Assembly (NCBI RefSeq): GCF_001894745.1
Contig: NZ_BBYF01000005.1
Span: 310,001-374,000, forward strand
Direction of reading: 5' to 3'
From: Paenibacillus sp. NAIST15-1
GTDB lineage: Bacteria > Bacillota > Bacilli > Paenibacillales > Paenibacillaceae
DNA length: 64,000 nucleotides
Shown: piece by piece, positions 34,603-43,814 of the stretch
Layout of the letters: each line of letters begins with the position of its first letter
Numbering within the stretch: the stretch's first letter is position 1
Notes under the pieces: generated by a model
What the model was told of the DNA's origin: nothing
Seen by the model: the letters and a program-made list of their open reading frames with translations, nothing else
Databases searched by the model: none
Translations under genes and position numbers: made by a program

Positions 34603-36057
34603 CTATCGCGTTACAATAGGCAATCCCTCTTCTTGCCACCTGACAATGCCGCCCTGCAGGTTGAAGACATTCGTAACGCCATGTGCCTGAAGAATGCTGA
34701 CCGCAATGGCGGAACGCATTCCGGTTCGGCATTGGACGAGCACGGGCATTTCAGTCGGCACCTCACGAACACGTTCCGGCAGCTTGCCAAGCAGTATATG
34801 TTTGGCATGTTGAATGTGGCCTTCCTCCCATTCTGCACTTGAGCGCACATCCACAACTACGACCTCGCCGCCAACTACCTGGTCTGCGATGCTCGCAGGA
34901 GTAACGTCAGGATAAGATTCCAGCAATTCTTTGGAAGATGAACGGAGGGCGCTATCCACCCACATCTTCGTCGCTTCGATCAGACCTTCAATTCGATCGA
35001 TGCCAATGGATCGCAAATCTCGGGCAATGTGAGGCAATTGTTCCTCTTCCCCCATCACATACAGCGGATGCTCGTCATTCAGGAGCCATCCGGCCCATGA
35101 AGTAAAGGAACGATTGTATGGCACATTAATCGTTCCCTTTACATGCGCGGCACCAAATGCAGCACATGGGCGAGTATCCACGACGATTGCTCCTGCTTGC
35201 ACGAAACTCGCGACTTCTTCCACACTCCCTTCGATTTGCTCTGGAACAAAAAGCTGGCCAAGTAATGTAGGCCCTACCCGATTCACGTGCTTCATTCTCG
35301 GAAAATAAGTTGGCGGTTCGGGTTGCCCCGCCAGTAATGAGTTAACGAACTCATTTTCGTTCGTGAAGGACAGGGCCCAATTGAAGCGCTTCTCATAGCC
35401 TACCGTCGATGAAGGAACTGCGCCCAGCGCCTTGCCGCATGCGCTTCCCGCACCATGGGCAGGCCACACCTGCACGTATTCGGGAAGCTCCTTGAAGCGC
35501 TGTAAGGAGCGGAACATTTGCCTTGCTCCCTCCTCTGCCGTGCCTGCCAGCCCTACTGCCTTCTCCAGCAGATCAGGGCGTCCCACATCACCGACGAACA
35601 CGAAGTCGCCCGTAAAAATGCCGATCGGAGAATCGGCCCCTCCGCCCCGATCCGTTAGCAGGAACGAAATGCTCTCAGGCGTATGGCCAGGGGTATGAAG
35701 CACTTCGAATTCGAGATTGCCGATGTGGAATCGGTCTCCATCCTTCACAAGGCGATGATTGACCTCGTTCCCGCTCTCATCACTCACATACGAATATATC
35801 CAATCCGGGCCGCCTTCGCCCGATAAGTAAAGTGTTGCTTCTTGCTCCACTCCGAATTCGCGCATTCCAGACACGAAATCAGCGTGTATATGGGTTTCGG
35901 CAGCAGCGATGATGTTCAAGCCTTCGGATTTAGCCGTTGTGATATATGGCGTTACATCGCGAGCCGGATCGATCACGATCGCTTCCCCCGTAGCTTGGCA
36001 GCCGACCAGGTAGGAAGCGTGAGCTAACTTGTCATCATAAAAATAACGCAGCAGCAT
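34603..36057 (-). CDS. Persulfide dioxygenase-rhodanese fusion (CstB-like)
   Basis: A 484-residue protein with three domains. Residues 1-240 are a metallo-beta-lactamase-fold persulfide dioxygenase (ETHIHADFVSG, FEVLHTPGHTPESISF, VFVGDVGRPDL, VWPAHGAGSACG). A first rhodanese domain (about 270-365) lacks an active-site Cys. A second rhodanese (390-484) has the active loop VQCRTGMRS. This matches staphylococcal CstB, which oxidises low-molecular-weight persulfides and makes thiosulfate. The first motif has Phe where many enzymes have His (HADH); this variant is frequent in MBL-rhodanese fusions. The ATG at 36057 follows GGGGAGAG. The sulfide:quinone reductase gene lies 82 nt upstream on the same strand. 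Confidence 0.9.
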   Translation of the reverse strand: MLLRYFYDDKLAHASYLVGCQATGEAIVIDPARDVTPYITTAKSEGLNIIAAAETHIHADFVSGMREFGVEQEATLYLSGEGGPDWIYSYVSDESGNEVNHRLVKDGDRFHIGNLEFEVLHTPGHTPESISFLLTDRGGGADSPIGIFTGDFVFVGDVGRPDLLEKAVGLAGTAEEGARQMFRSLQRFKELPEYVQVWPAHGAGSACGKALGAVPSSTVGYEKRFNWALSFTNENEFVNSLLAGQPEPPTYFPRMKHVNRVGPTLLGQLFVPEQIEGSVEEVASFVQAGAIVVDTRPCAAFGAAHVKGTINVPYNRSFTSWAGWLLNDEHPLYVMGEEEQLPHIARDLRSIGIDRIEGLIEATKMWVDSALRSSSKELLESYPDVTPASIADQVVGGEVVVVDVRSSAEWEEGHIQHAKHILLGKLPERVREVPTEMPVLVQCRTGMRSAIAVSILQAHGVTNVFNLQGGIVRWQEEGLPIVTR

Positions 36058-36139
36058 TAGGTAATACTCTCCCCTTTCTAAATAAAACAACCACGGGCAC
36101 TTGATTAACTTAACATTATGAATTTTTCGTAGACTTCTC

Positions 36140-37339
36140 TTACATTCGGCCCTTCAGCATCCCGTGCCAGTACATTTTAGGCAGCAGATTTTTTTTCAGC
36201 ATATACATGCTGTACCGTTCCTTCGACTGATCAAACGGGAATGTTTCCTGCGGGGTCAGATCATAATCGAACTCCGCCAGAATAAGCCGATTATAGCCGG
36301 TAACGAGCGGACATGATGTATAGCCGTCATAACGTGCGGCAAGCGGTTGTCCAGCCAGCAAGCTGATGATATTTTGTACGGCGACGGGAGCCTGCTTGCG
36401 GATGGCTGCTCCCGTCTTGGAAGTCGGGAGATTGCTGCAATCTCCGAGCGCGAACACGTTCTTGAACCGGACATGCTGCAGCGTATGTTTGTCGACTTCG
36501 GCCCATCCTGCGGCTCCTGCAAGCGGGCTATTTCGAATGAAGTCGGGAGACGACATGGGCGGCACGACATGAATCATGTCATATCGGAGTGTCTCCCGAT
36601 CCTTCGTAACCACGTGCTCGAACACGGCTTCCTTCCTCACCGAATCAATCGAGATCAGATCAAGCTGGTATTTGGTCGCAATGTCTTTTCGTTCGATCAC
36701 CCGATTAAGTGCCGCAGCATATTTCGGAACGGCAAAGATTGACGCATTTCCCGAAGCGAAGATAATGTTCGTCTTATTTCTGATCCCTGCTTGCCGGAAT
36801 GCATCGTCGGCTAAATACATAATTTTCTGAGGCGCTCCCCCGCATTTGATTGGCGAGTTCGGCTGCGTGAAGATCGCATTGCCGCCACGGAACTGGCGAA
36901 TGGACTTCCACGTGCTATCGACGTATCGATAATCATAGTTGCTGCACACCCCATCCCGTCCGATACACTCCTTCAGTCCCTTGATCCGCTCCCAGTCCAC
37001 CTGAATTCCCGCCGCTACGACGAGGATCTCGTACTGGATGACGGTGCCCGCCTTGGTAACGAATCGGTTGACCTCCGGATTGAATTCCTCGACCGCCTCC
37101 TGAATCCAGTCGGCTCCCTTCGGGATCAGTGATTGCTGGCTGCGTTCGGTCGTCTCCTTGCTGACGACGCCTCCGCCGACAAGCGTCCACAAGGGCTGAT
37201 AATAATGTTTGGTTTGCGGATCAAGCAGCACGACTGAGCCGTGAAGCGCTTTCGATTCGCGTAGCAAGCGGGCCGCGACCGACAATCCGGCGCTGCCTGC
37301 CCCGACAATGGCAATGGTATAGTGAAGCTTTTTTGGCAT
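36140..37339 (-). CDS. sqr: Sulfide:quinone oxidoreductase-like FAD enzyme
   Basis: A 399-residue flavoprotein: FAD motif IAIVGAGSAGLSVAARLLRE, HYYQPLWTLVGGG, the cysteine-containing KCGGAPQKI (about residue 170) and a second cysteine in YTSCPLVTG (about 350), and ALGDCSNLPTSKTGAA for FAD. The two cysteines match the redox pair of type II sulfide:quinone oxidoreductases, which oxidise sulfide to persulfide and pass electrons to the quinone pool; a C-terminal amphipathic stretch (MYMLKKNLLPKMYWHGML) could anchor it to the membrane. Its product would feed the CstB-like dioxygenase encoded downstream. Confidence 0.9.
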   Translation of the reverse strand: MPKKLHYTIAIVGAGSAGLSVAARLLRESKALHGSVVLLDPQTKHYYQPLWTLVGGGVVSKETTERSQQSLIPKGADWIQEAVEEFNPEVNRFVTKAGTVIQYEILVVAAGIQVDWERIKGLKECIGRDGVCSNYDYRYVDSTWKSIRQFRGGNAIFTQPNSPIKCGGAPQKIMYLADDAFRQAGIRNKTNIIFASGNASIFAVPKYAAALNRVIERKDIATKYQLDLISIDSVRKEAVFEHVVTKDRETLRYDMIHVVPPMSSPDFIRNSPLAGAAGWAEVDKHTLQHVRFKNVFALGDCSNLPTSKTGAAIRKQAPVAVQNIISLLAGQPLAARYDGYTSCPLVTGYNRLILAEFDYDLTPQETFPFDQSKERYSMYMLKKNLLPKMYWHGMLKGRM

Positions 37340-37502
37340 TCAATGTCCTCCCCTGCTTACAAGTGCTGCTAGCTGGTGCACATGGGTATTTTCGCGCATT
37401 CTTGCTTGCCCTCATTTCCAAAGGAGTTATTGTGGGATAGTGAATCCACTTAATGTACCGATGGTCAAAATATATGGCTGGAATCCTCATTCTATGATTG
37501 CA

Positions 37503-37553
37503 TAACAAAAAAGCAATTCCGCTTCCATGTTGCGAGGCAGGAATTGCTTTTCA
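37503..37553. terminator. Bidirectional terminator
   Basis: AAAAAGCAATTCC pairs with GGAATTGCTTTT around a 19-nt loop. The A-rich and T-rich flanks allow termination in both directions; on the minus strand it follows nothing but separates the MFS gene end (37559) from upstream sulfur genes. Confidence 0.65.
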
Positions 37554-37558
37554 TTATA

Positions 37559-38767
37559 TTATTTCGCTTCTGAAGTATGGATTTGGCTCGTCTGTTTGCT
37601 CGTCGACAAGAACAAATTCAGGCGCTTTGATCCGAATACGAGCAGCAGCATCGTTACCATCACCCCGAAGAAAAGCCACATGACGGCTTGAACCGGCCAT
37701 ATGTCCATCATTCTACCGACTGCAATTGGCAGAAGCGAACCACCTAGTCCATTTGCCGCCAGCAAAATACTCGTTGTCCGCTCAGTCATGCCGGGAAGCG
37801 CACTGTTTGCATAAATCAGCATGATCGCGAACATGCCTGCCATTCCAAGCCCGAGGAGAAAACTAATGACGTATCCTCCCCATGCCTGTGAGATGAAAGG
37901 CAGAGTGAGCAATACAAGGACACTGAGCACTGTCGTGATCCATAAAAATCGATAGTACGTTATCTTCTCGGCAAGTACACCGCATAGCGCACGGCCGATA
38001 ACCATCGCCGTCCAATATACCGTAACCGTCAATGTTGCATCAGAGGTTGCGACGCCCCATCTCTCGATAAACAGGGATGGGAAGAAGTGCACAACAGACA
38101 CTTCGCTTCCTCCATAAAGCATGAAGAAGAAGGCGCATAGGACAAGGAAAGGAATGGACTTCCCTGAGTAAGATTCACGCTTGGCTTCGGAGCCCTTACC
38201 TACTGTGCGCGTCAACATGGCATCGACATGGCCAAATGACATTCGCTGCCAAGCGATTGCTGTAAAGAGTGCGCTCACACCGAGCAGCAGGAAGGAGTAT
38301 GTCCATATGCCGCGTGCAATTAGGAAGCTTGCCACGAATGGTATCGTCAGGGCGCCGAGGCCGAAAGTAACCTCCAGCTTGCTCATCGCGATGGCTTGCT
38401 TCTCTTTGACAGCGATAAGAATAATGGTACCGATCCCTGACTCCACAAGCCCCGCTCCTGCTCCCGCAAATCCAGCTATCAAAATAACGACTGGCCATGG
38501 CGGGAGGAGAAACAGCAGCAGCTCGGCGCTAATCATCAGCAATCCGATTATAACTCCTCGTTTCCGACTGAACCTTCGAGAAATAGCAGGCATACTGAGA
38601 ACGCCGAGCAGCATGCCGACGAATTGAACGAAGACGAGTATTCCCCCGTCTGTATAATTCAAGCCATAGTTCAGAAGCAGCTCAGGGAGAACTGCGCCCA
38701 TAATGACAAGTGTTACCCCAGTTACAATGTATGATAGACAACCCATCCAAATCAGTCTGTTAATCAT
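37559..38767 (-). CDS. MFS transporter (sugar permease-like)
   Basis: A 402-residue major facilitator with about 12 transmembrane helices. It has the loop 2-3 signature region (MPAISRRFSRKRGVIIG) and GAGAGLVESGIGT in helix 4. It resembles the FucP/GlcP-like sugar:proton symporters. Its start overlaps the upstream DeoR-regulator stop by eight bases, and GAGAGGTG precedes the ATG, so the two are translationally coupled. DeoR regulators usually answer to sugar phosphates, so a sugar or sugar derivative is the probable substrate. No sugar kinase or catabolic gene accompanies the pair. Confidence 0.85.
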   Translation of the reverse strand: MINRLIWMGCLSYIVTGVTLVIMGAVLPELLLNYGLNYTDGGILVFVQFVGMLLGVLSMPAISRRFSRKRGVIIGLLMISAELLLFLLPPWPVVILIAGFAGAGAGLVESGIGTIILIAVKEKQAIAMSKLEVTFGLGALTIPFVASFLIARGIWTYSFLLLGVSALFTAIAWQRMSFGHVDAMLTRTVGKGSEAKRESYSGKSIPFLVLCAFFFMLYGGSEVSVVHFFPSLFIERWGVATSDATLTVTVYWTAMVIGRALCGVLAEKITYYRFLWITTVLSVLVLLTLPFISQAWGGYVISFLLGLGMAGMFAIMLIYANSALPGMTERTTSILLAANGLGGSLLPIAVGRMMDIWPVQAVMWLFFGVMVTMLLLVFGSKRLNLFLSTSKQTSQIHTSEAK

Positions 38768-39536
38768 GGTGCACCTCTCTGTCAGCAATGATGATCTCGA
38801 CGCCTATTTCATTTACATAACGCTGCCACTCCGCATCTGGCTCACGATCTGTGACGATAAAATCTATATCTTCTAAGCCCGCTACACGATGGAACATCGT
38901 CTTGCCGAATTTGGAGTGGTCAGCAAGGACAATGACTTGGTCTGCACTGCGAATCACCTGACGGATGAGATATGTCTCTTCTTCAAAGTCGGTCGTCAGT
39001 CCATTCATAGACAATCCACAAGTGCCGATGAAGGCCTTGTCGAAGTGATAGTCGCCCAGCATCTCAATTGCCCGCGATCCATAAATCATCCGTTGATTAT
39101 TGTCCAATAGGCCGCCAAGCAGCTGAATGCGAGCTTCATTTCTCTCCGCCAACATACCGGCCATGTCGATGGAATTCGTAACGATGACATTACCCTTGGT
39201 CTTCATATGTTCTCCCACGAATCGTACCGTCGTGGATGAGTCCATGTATAAATAATCTTCGTCGTGAAGGAGAGTAGCGGCAACCTGACCGATCATCTGC
39301 TTGGACGTCGTCTCCTTCTGCAACCGTTGGCCGTAATTGGGCATCTCCTTCGAAATGGTAGGCAGGACTGCTCCGCCCCGTGTTCGAATGATAGAGCCTT
39401 GTTCCTCAAGCTTGATAATGTCCCTACGTGCTGTATCTCGTGATATAGACAGCAGGTCGCATACTTCTTCCACTTCAATGCGCTTGTTTCTCTTCAGGTG
39501 CTCTAATATAGCTGCCAAGCGTTCCTCTTGAAACAT
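38760..39536 (-). CDS. DeoR-family transcriptional regulator
   Basis: A 258-residue DeoR protein: N-terminal HTH (RLAAILEHLKRNKRIEVEEV, LSISRDTARRDIIKLEEQG, TRGGAVL) and a C-terminal sugar-phosphate-binding DeoRC domain with DSSTTV, VTNSIDMA, GTCGLSMNGLTT and LADHSKFG. It is the first gene of a two-gene unit with the MFS transporter. Four TAAGT boxes spaced exactly 10 bp apart (39555-39590) lie 20-55 nt upstream and are the likely operator. Confidence 0.9.
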   Translation of the reverse strand: MFQEERLAAILEHLKRNKRIEVEEVCDLLSISRDTARRDIIKLEEQGSIIRTRGGAVLPTISKEMPNYGQRLQKETTSKQMIGQVAATLLHDEDYLYMDSSTTVRFVGEHMKTKGNVIVTNSIDMAGMLAERNEARIQLLGGLLDNNQRMIYGSRAIEMLGDYHFDKAFIGTCGLSMNGLTTDFEEETYLIRQVIRSADQVIVLADHSKFGKTMFHRVAGLEDIDFIVTDREPDAEWQRYVNEIGVEIIIADREVHHD

Positions 39537-39554
39537 GGATTCTCCCCTGTTCTG

Positions 39555-39590
39555 TTAAGTAAAGTTAAGTGTTATTAAGTAAATCTAAGT
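39555..39590. repeat. Four phased TTAAGT direct repeats (putative DeoR operator)
   Basis: TTAAGT, TTAAGT, TTAAGT and CTAAGT end at 39560, 39570, 39580 and 39590, a strict 10-bp period, so all boxes face the same side of the helix. Direct-repeat operators are known for DeoR-family proteins. They lie directly before the deoR gene, which supports autoregulation. Confidence 0.65.
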
Positions 39591-39657
39591 ATTAATCATG
39601 ATTATAAGCCATAAATGGGAAGTGTCAATAGGAGAAGCGACACAGTTTACCTACATG

Positions 39658-39688
39658 AAAAAAGGAGTTCTGATCGATTCAGAACTCC
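39658..39688 (-). terminator. Terminator of the chitinase gene
   Basis: GGAGTTCTGA pairs with TCAGAACTCC on a short loop and is followed by TTTTTT on the minus strand, 16 nt after the chitinase stop codon. Confidence 0.85.
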
Positions 39689-39703
39689 CCTACTTCCGTT
39701 CTA

Positions 39704-41545
39704 TTAGGATTTGAGCTGCCACAGAGCTGGAACGTTAGACGGTTCCCAACCTAGCAATGAAGTATGAGCTTGCCGACATACATAAGTCTTTCCGCCATAA
39801 GTGACTTCGTCGTTTGCCTTATAGCTGACATTTGGAGCCCATGGCTGAGCTCCGCCTTGTACATCTGTCGTTACTTGAACACTAGTTCCAGTGGAAACAT
39901 TCCCGGCTGCATCCTTAGCAGTTACGGTAAATACGTAGTTTGTATTTGGCGTTAATCCCGTAATAGAAGCGGACGTAGCTGTCACATTGACTGCATTTGT
40001 CCCATAAGACACGGTATAGCCAGTTACGCCGACGTTATCCGTAGAAGCCGACCAGCTGAGTGTTACTGAAGTTGCAGATTTGCCTGTTACCTGTAAATTA
40101 CCTGGGGAGGTAGGAGGTGTTGTATCTCCACCTGATCCCGTTGGAGCTGTCTTCACCGTTAGCGGTGCGCTTGCAGCGGATTGGTTCCCCTTCGCATCCT
40201 TCGCAGAAATCGTGAAGGTATAATTCGTATCTGGCGTCAATCCCGAGATGACAGCATTCGGATTCGAAACGCTCACAGATTGAGTCCCATAGGAGACGGT
40301 ATATCCGGTCACCCCAACATTATCTGTGGAGGCCGTCCAGCTGAGACTGACACTGGTGGATGTCTTAGCTGTAACGATTACGTTTGTTGGTACGGAAGGA
40401 GGTTCCGTATCGGGAATAGGCGGAGTTAATGCATCCAGATAAGCACGATGACTGTTTGAGAATTCAAAGTTATTGAATTTATCCCAGTTCACTGACCATG
40501 TCATCAACCCACGGAAGTTCGGATATCCAGTCGAACTGCCTCGTGTCTTGTAGCTGGACAACTGTACGCCTTTCATGAGCGCATCAAGTGCTTTATGCAC
40601 TTCTGCAACCGTAGTGAACCCGCCCCCCGCATTCGTATTTGCAGGCAATCCGAGCATAACTTGATCCTGACGCAGTGCCGGGAAGAAGTTGTTTGGATTT
40701 TTGGCAACAGGGAATCCGGTCAAGAGCATGTCGGCCATTGCCACATGGAAGTCAGCATTCCCCATCGTGTGATACTGATCATCCAGTCCTGTAATCGGGC
40801 CTGAGTTGTAGTTCTGCACTTGTAGCCAATCCAGAATATCGCGGGTTGCATGGATGACGGGCAAATAAGCGCCTGCGCGGTTGTCGCAGCTAATACAGCT
40901 GCCCCCATAGAAGGTATAGCCTAATTGAACGAAGAAGGTTTCAGGAGCCATGGTCAGGTAGAAGTTATCGGTTCCAAAGTGGTTATTAATCGTACGGAGT
41001 GCTGCAATGAGGTTGACGATAACTGGAGTGGTGGGATTTTTGAAGTCACTGTCGCCAGCGTTCAGATAGAGGGAGTGTCCTTCGAAGTCCACATCAAGTC
41101 CGTTGAAGCCGTATTTCTCAATGATCGCAATGACTGAATTGACGAAATTATCTCGGGCTCCAGCGTTCGGCAGTTGCACCTGCCCGTTCTGTCCCCCGAT
41201 GGAGATGATGACTTTCTTGCCTTGGCTCTGTAAGTAAGCGACATCAGACTTGAAGTCGGTATCCGTATAATTGTAAGGCGTGAAGCCGATAGTACCATTC
41301 GTGACACCAGAGGTTGGCTCTGCGAAGGAGACGTTAATGACATCGAACTTAGGAGATACGTCACGGAGCTTGATGAACCCGGAACCATTATCGAAGTTGT
41401 GCCAGTAGCCTACAATCGTCTTGCTGGATACGGCAGCTTGAGCTTGCGGCGCCCAGAGTACCAGACCTTGCAGGAGCATCAATGCTAGAGCTGCATGTAA
41501 GACAACCATCCATTTGCGGCGGGATGTATTCCCTGTACGTAACAT
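39704..41545 (-). CDS. Secreted GH18 chitinase with two FN3 domains and a chitin-binding module
   Basis: A 613-residue exported enzyme. A Sec signal peptide (residues 1-38, ending WAPQAQA) precedes a glycoside hydrolase family 18 domain (about 42-370) with SIGGQ and the catalytic motif GLDVDFE (Glu155 as acid, Asp151 and Asp153 conserved). Two fibronectin type III domains follow (about 375-470 and 475-565, both with SWTASTDNVGVTGYTVSYG-like strands), then a C-terminal CBM5/12 chitin-binding module (WAPNVSYKANDEVTYGGKTY, ending WEPSNVPALW). It degrades chitin outside the cell. A cre-like box at 41573-41586 suggests catabolite repression by CcpA. Confidence 0.95.
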   Translation of the reverse strand: MLRTGNTSRRKWMVVLHAALALMLLQGLVLWAPQAQAAVSSKTIVGYWHNFDNGSGFIKLRDVSPKFDVINVSFAEPTSGVTNGTIGFTPYNYTDTDFKSDVAYLQSQGKKVIISIGGQNGQVQLPNAGARDNFVNSVIAIIEKYGFNGLDVDFEGHSLYLNAGDSDFKNPTTPVIVNLIAALRTINNHFGTDNFYLTMAPETFFVQLGYTFYGGSCISCDNRAGAYLPVIHATRDILDWLQVQNYNSGPITGLDDQYHTMGNADFHVAMADMLLTGFPVAKNPNNFFPALRQDQVMLGLPANTNAGGGFTTVAEVHKALDALMKGVQLSSYKTRGSSTGYPNFRGLMTWSVNWDKFNNFEFSNSHRAYLDALTPPIPDTEPPSVPTNVIVTAKTSTSVSLSWTASTDNVGVTGYTVSYGTQSVSVSNPNAVISGLTPDTNYTFTISAKDAKGNQSAASAPLTVKTAPTGSGGDTTPPTSPGNLQVTGKSATSVTLSWSASTDNVGVTGYTVSYGTNAVNVTATSASITGLTPNTNYVFTVTAKDAAGNVSTGTSVQVTTDVQGGAQPWAPNVSYKANDEVTYGGKTYVCRQAHTSLLGWEPSNVPALWQLKS

Positions 41546-41572
41546 ACGTAATCATCCTCCTTTAATCCATAA

Positions 41573-41586
41573 TGATAGCGCTTGCA
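41573..41586. promoter_or_regulatory. cre-like (CcpA) site upstream of the chitinase gene
   Basis: TGATAGCGCTTGCA matches the degenerate cre consensus at all but one position and is 28 nt before the start codon, in the leader or promoter, where it would repress. Confidence 0.55.
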
Positions 41587-41782
41587 AAATGTTGATAACA
41601 GATTTGGTTATCCCTCCTATTTCATCACCAGACATATGAGACAACACCTCCATGAGCATCTGCACTGATGTTCCATGCGGCTCAGCCTTACACCATCATT
41701 ATCTAGAAAAGAAGGACGGATCATAAGGGATAAATTGCAATAAAGTAGGGAGAAATACCTCTCTATATAAAAATGAGACAGG

Positions 41783-41828
41783 GCCAACTTCTTCCCCATG
41801 ATTTCATGGTTCGCAGAGTCGGCCCTGA
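41783..41828 (-). terminator. Terminator of the sigma/anti-sigma operon
   Basis: AGGGCCGAC pairs with GTTGGCCCT around an inner ATGAAATCAT stem, then TGTCTCATTTTT on the minus strand. The stretch between the chitinase start and this element (41587-41782) holds no gene that I can see. Confidence 0.55.
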
Positions 41829-41835
41829 CTATTTA

Positions 41836-43056
41836 TTATTTGAATTGCGGAATTTCGATCGTCATCTCAAGGTTTTTCCAGTATGTTCGATCTCCAAAAT
41901 CGTTCTTATTGGTTCGTTTCATTTCAAAGTTCTTGTTGCTAATTGTATAGTTGTAAGGCTTGATTGTGATCGATTTCGATTTCATCCCTGCTGGCGCATA
42001 CCAATCGTTGAGGTGATACTCGGTTGTTGGCAGAACAGGTGTATAGATAAGTTTGGATGGTCTTAGTACACGTCCCTGATCATCCACAATCTCATAGTAC
42101 ATTCTACTTGCATGATAATCCCCCGTTTGTTCCGCAGAGGCCGGAACTGGACCCTTGCTGTCCAGTACGATACGAGTGGATACAGGTGAGATATCAAGCT
42201 GCTTAACGGTATACGAGAACTTGCCGTCGGACTTGGTTGCATTCGGTTTCAAAATCATGGCTCTGTTCTCAACCTTCACAGGAATTTTTAATTCATACGT
42301 TTCCTTAACCTGTGTCACTTTTGTCCGCACAGTCAGTTCAAATTCATCCGGTAAGGTTGCGACATGTCTAAATTCCAGCATATACATCGGCTTATCATCC
42401 ATCATATAGCTGCTGAGTTGGCCAGAGGATTTGATAGGCTCACCGTTGATTAGAACTTCTGGGCTTCGAATATACCCTCTCTCCTGTTTCTCATCAGGAG
42501 TGCCGAAGGATTCCGCCATACTTTTGTTTGTCTCGTAGAATTTATTATAGAGCGCAACTCTTTCCTCATTCGAAAAGCCTTCTACATATGGAGAAGCCAG
42601 ATACTGAGGCAAATCTTTGCCCTCACGTTCGATACGGAATGACAAGCGAGTCCCGTCAAATAATACTTCAGTTACCTTTAACGTAATTCCATCATGCGTA
42701 ACGCTAACGTTTGGCGTTGATATAATCCCGCGCTCAATCGCCTTCTGAACCGCGTCTTCGCTCGCCTCATAGAATAGCAGTCCGATTACCGGCACTTTCT
42801 TCAAAGCTTCCGCCATCGTTGGGGATACATATCCAACTCCGACCATTCCTACTCCGAGAATGACTGCGGCAGAAGCAGCGAATAAGGTTCTTTTTAGTAT
42901 ACTCGGCTTACGATTGAATAGAGATGCGCTTGTCCACTCCATTTGTTCGATTCGATCCATGATTTTATCGGGTCGAATGGGAGGCGGTGAGGATTGACGA
43001 ATCATTTGTTCGATCCCGTCCATCTCAGCGTATTCCGTGCGCTGCATATGTCCCAT
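41836..43056 (-). CDS. Membrane anti-sigma-like protein (DUF4179/DUF5643 type)
   Basis: A 406-residue single-pass membrane protein. The cytoplasmic N-terminus (about 1-60: MGHMQRTEYAEMDGIEQMIR) precedes one transmembrane helix (about 62-85, RTLFAASAAVILGVGMVGVGYV). The extracellular part begins with a DUF4179-like segment (KKVPVIGLLFYEASEDAVQKA) and continues into a beta-rich DUF5643-like region (VSVTHDGITLKVTEVLFDGT, GKFSYTVKQLDISPVSTRIVLDS). Encoded just after an ECF sigma factor and overlapping it, it is the likely anti-sigma factor. The ATG at 43056 has AAGGAGAG nine nt upstream. Two secreted paralogues of its outer domain are encoded at 43881-45881. Confidence 0.85.
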   Translation of the reverse strand: MGHMQRTEYAEMDGIEQMIRQSSPPPIRPDKIMDRIEQMEWTSASLFNRKPSILKRTLFAASAAVILGVGMVGVGYVSPTMAEALKKVPVIGLLFYEASEDAVQKAIERGIISTPNVSVTHDGITLKVTEVLFDGTRLSFRIEREGKDLPQYLASPYVEGFSNEERVALYNKFYETNKSMAESFGTPDEKQERGYIRSPEVLINGEPIKSSGQLSSYMMDDKPMYMLEFRHVATLPDEFELTVRTKVTQVKETYELKIPVKVENRAMILKPNATKSDGKFSYTVKQLDISPVSTRIVLDSKGPVPASAEQTGDYHASRMYYEIVDDQGRVLRPSKLIYTPVLPTTEYHLNDWYAPAGMKSKSITIKPYNYTISNKNFEMKRTNKNDFGDRTYWKNLEMTIEIPQFK

Positions 43057-43621
43057 GGGCCTTCTCTCCTTTTTCACTAATTCGATCCATTAATTTTGCA
43101 CGTAATCTTTCATACTTCTTGCGCAGCGTTGCTGATTTCAGGCCCATAATTTCACTAATCTCTTCAAATGTATATTGCTCCACAGCCTTCAAGAGCAAAA
43201 TATGCCTCTCTTCTGCAGTGAGATAGGTTAGGAGATCGCTTACTATCGTTTCATGCTGGGAAAAGGCAATCTCTTGTTGTTCTGTCTCCTTCTCCACCTG
43301 CTTAATCAGATTAAGCCAACGGCTCTTCTTCTTCTTCAAATTAATCAGATGATGATAGGCAACTTTATATAACCATGCAGAAAAAGAAACTTGTCTATTA
43401 TATTGATGTAAATTTTCATAGGCACGGATAAATATTTCTTGAACAGCATCTTCCGTTTCCGCATGATTTTTTAAAATATAGTAGCAGTATGTATACATTT
43501 GGCGTTCGAAATTGTGTAGGATCGTTCGGTAAGCTTGTTTATCACCAGCTTGTACTCGCGTTACGATTTCTTCAACATTAACGGACTGCACTACTGACTC
43601 CCCGGGGCTGGTAGATTGCAA
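43025..43621 (-). CDS. ECF-type RNA polymerase sigma factor
   Basis: A 198-residue extracytoplasmic-function sigma factor. Region 2 covers residues about 25-90 (YCYYILKNHAETEDAVQEIF, YENLHQYNRQVSFSAWLYKV) and region 4 covers about 135-185 (LTAEERHILLLKAVEQYTFE, EISEIMGLKSATLRKKYERL). The start is a TTG with AAAGGAG eight nt upstream. Its 3' end overlaps the anti-sigma gene by 32 bases. Upstream, a bipartite motif shared with the promoter region at 45917-45949 suggests that it activates its own operon and the paralogue operon. Confidence 0.92.
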   Translation of the reverse strand: MQSTSPGESVVQSVNVEEIVTRVQAGDKQAYRTILHNFERQMYTYCYYILKNHAETEDAVQEIFIRAYENLHQYNRQVSFSAWLYKVAYHHLINLKKKKSRWLNLIKQVEKETEQQEIAFSQHETIVSDLLTYLTAEERHILLLKAVEQYTFEEISEIMGLKSATLRKKYERLRAKLMDRISEKGEKAHGTYAAHGIR

Positions 43622-43651
43622 GTGCTCAACTCCTTTCTTGTTGTCTTATTA

Positions 43652-43684
43652 TATATAACAATCTGAACCGTTTATTTTGTGACA
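43652..43684 (-). promoter_or_regulatory. Putative ECF promoter of the sigma operon
   Basis: On the minus strand TGTCACAAAA (43684-43675), 13-nt spacer, TTGTTATATA (43661-43652), 30 nt before the sigma start codon. The same two blocks with the same spacing occur at 45917-45949 before the paralogue operon; this repetition is the evidence for a shared, probably autoregulated, promoter. Confidence 0.65.
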
Positions 43685-43814
43685 CGTTCAATGAATTTTT
43701 TATTCTATGCACTGTAAAATAAGCGACCGTTTCATGTTAGCATAATATAACTGTACATAGTAGATACAAATTCGTAGATGTGCACAATAAGCGCCTCAGA
43801 CGACTTGTTACCAC

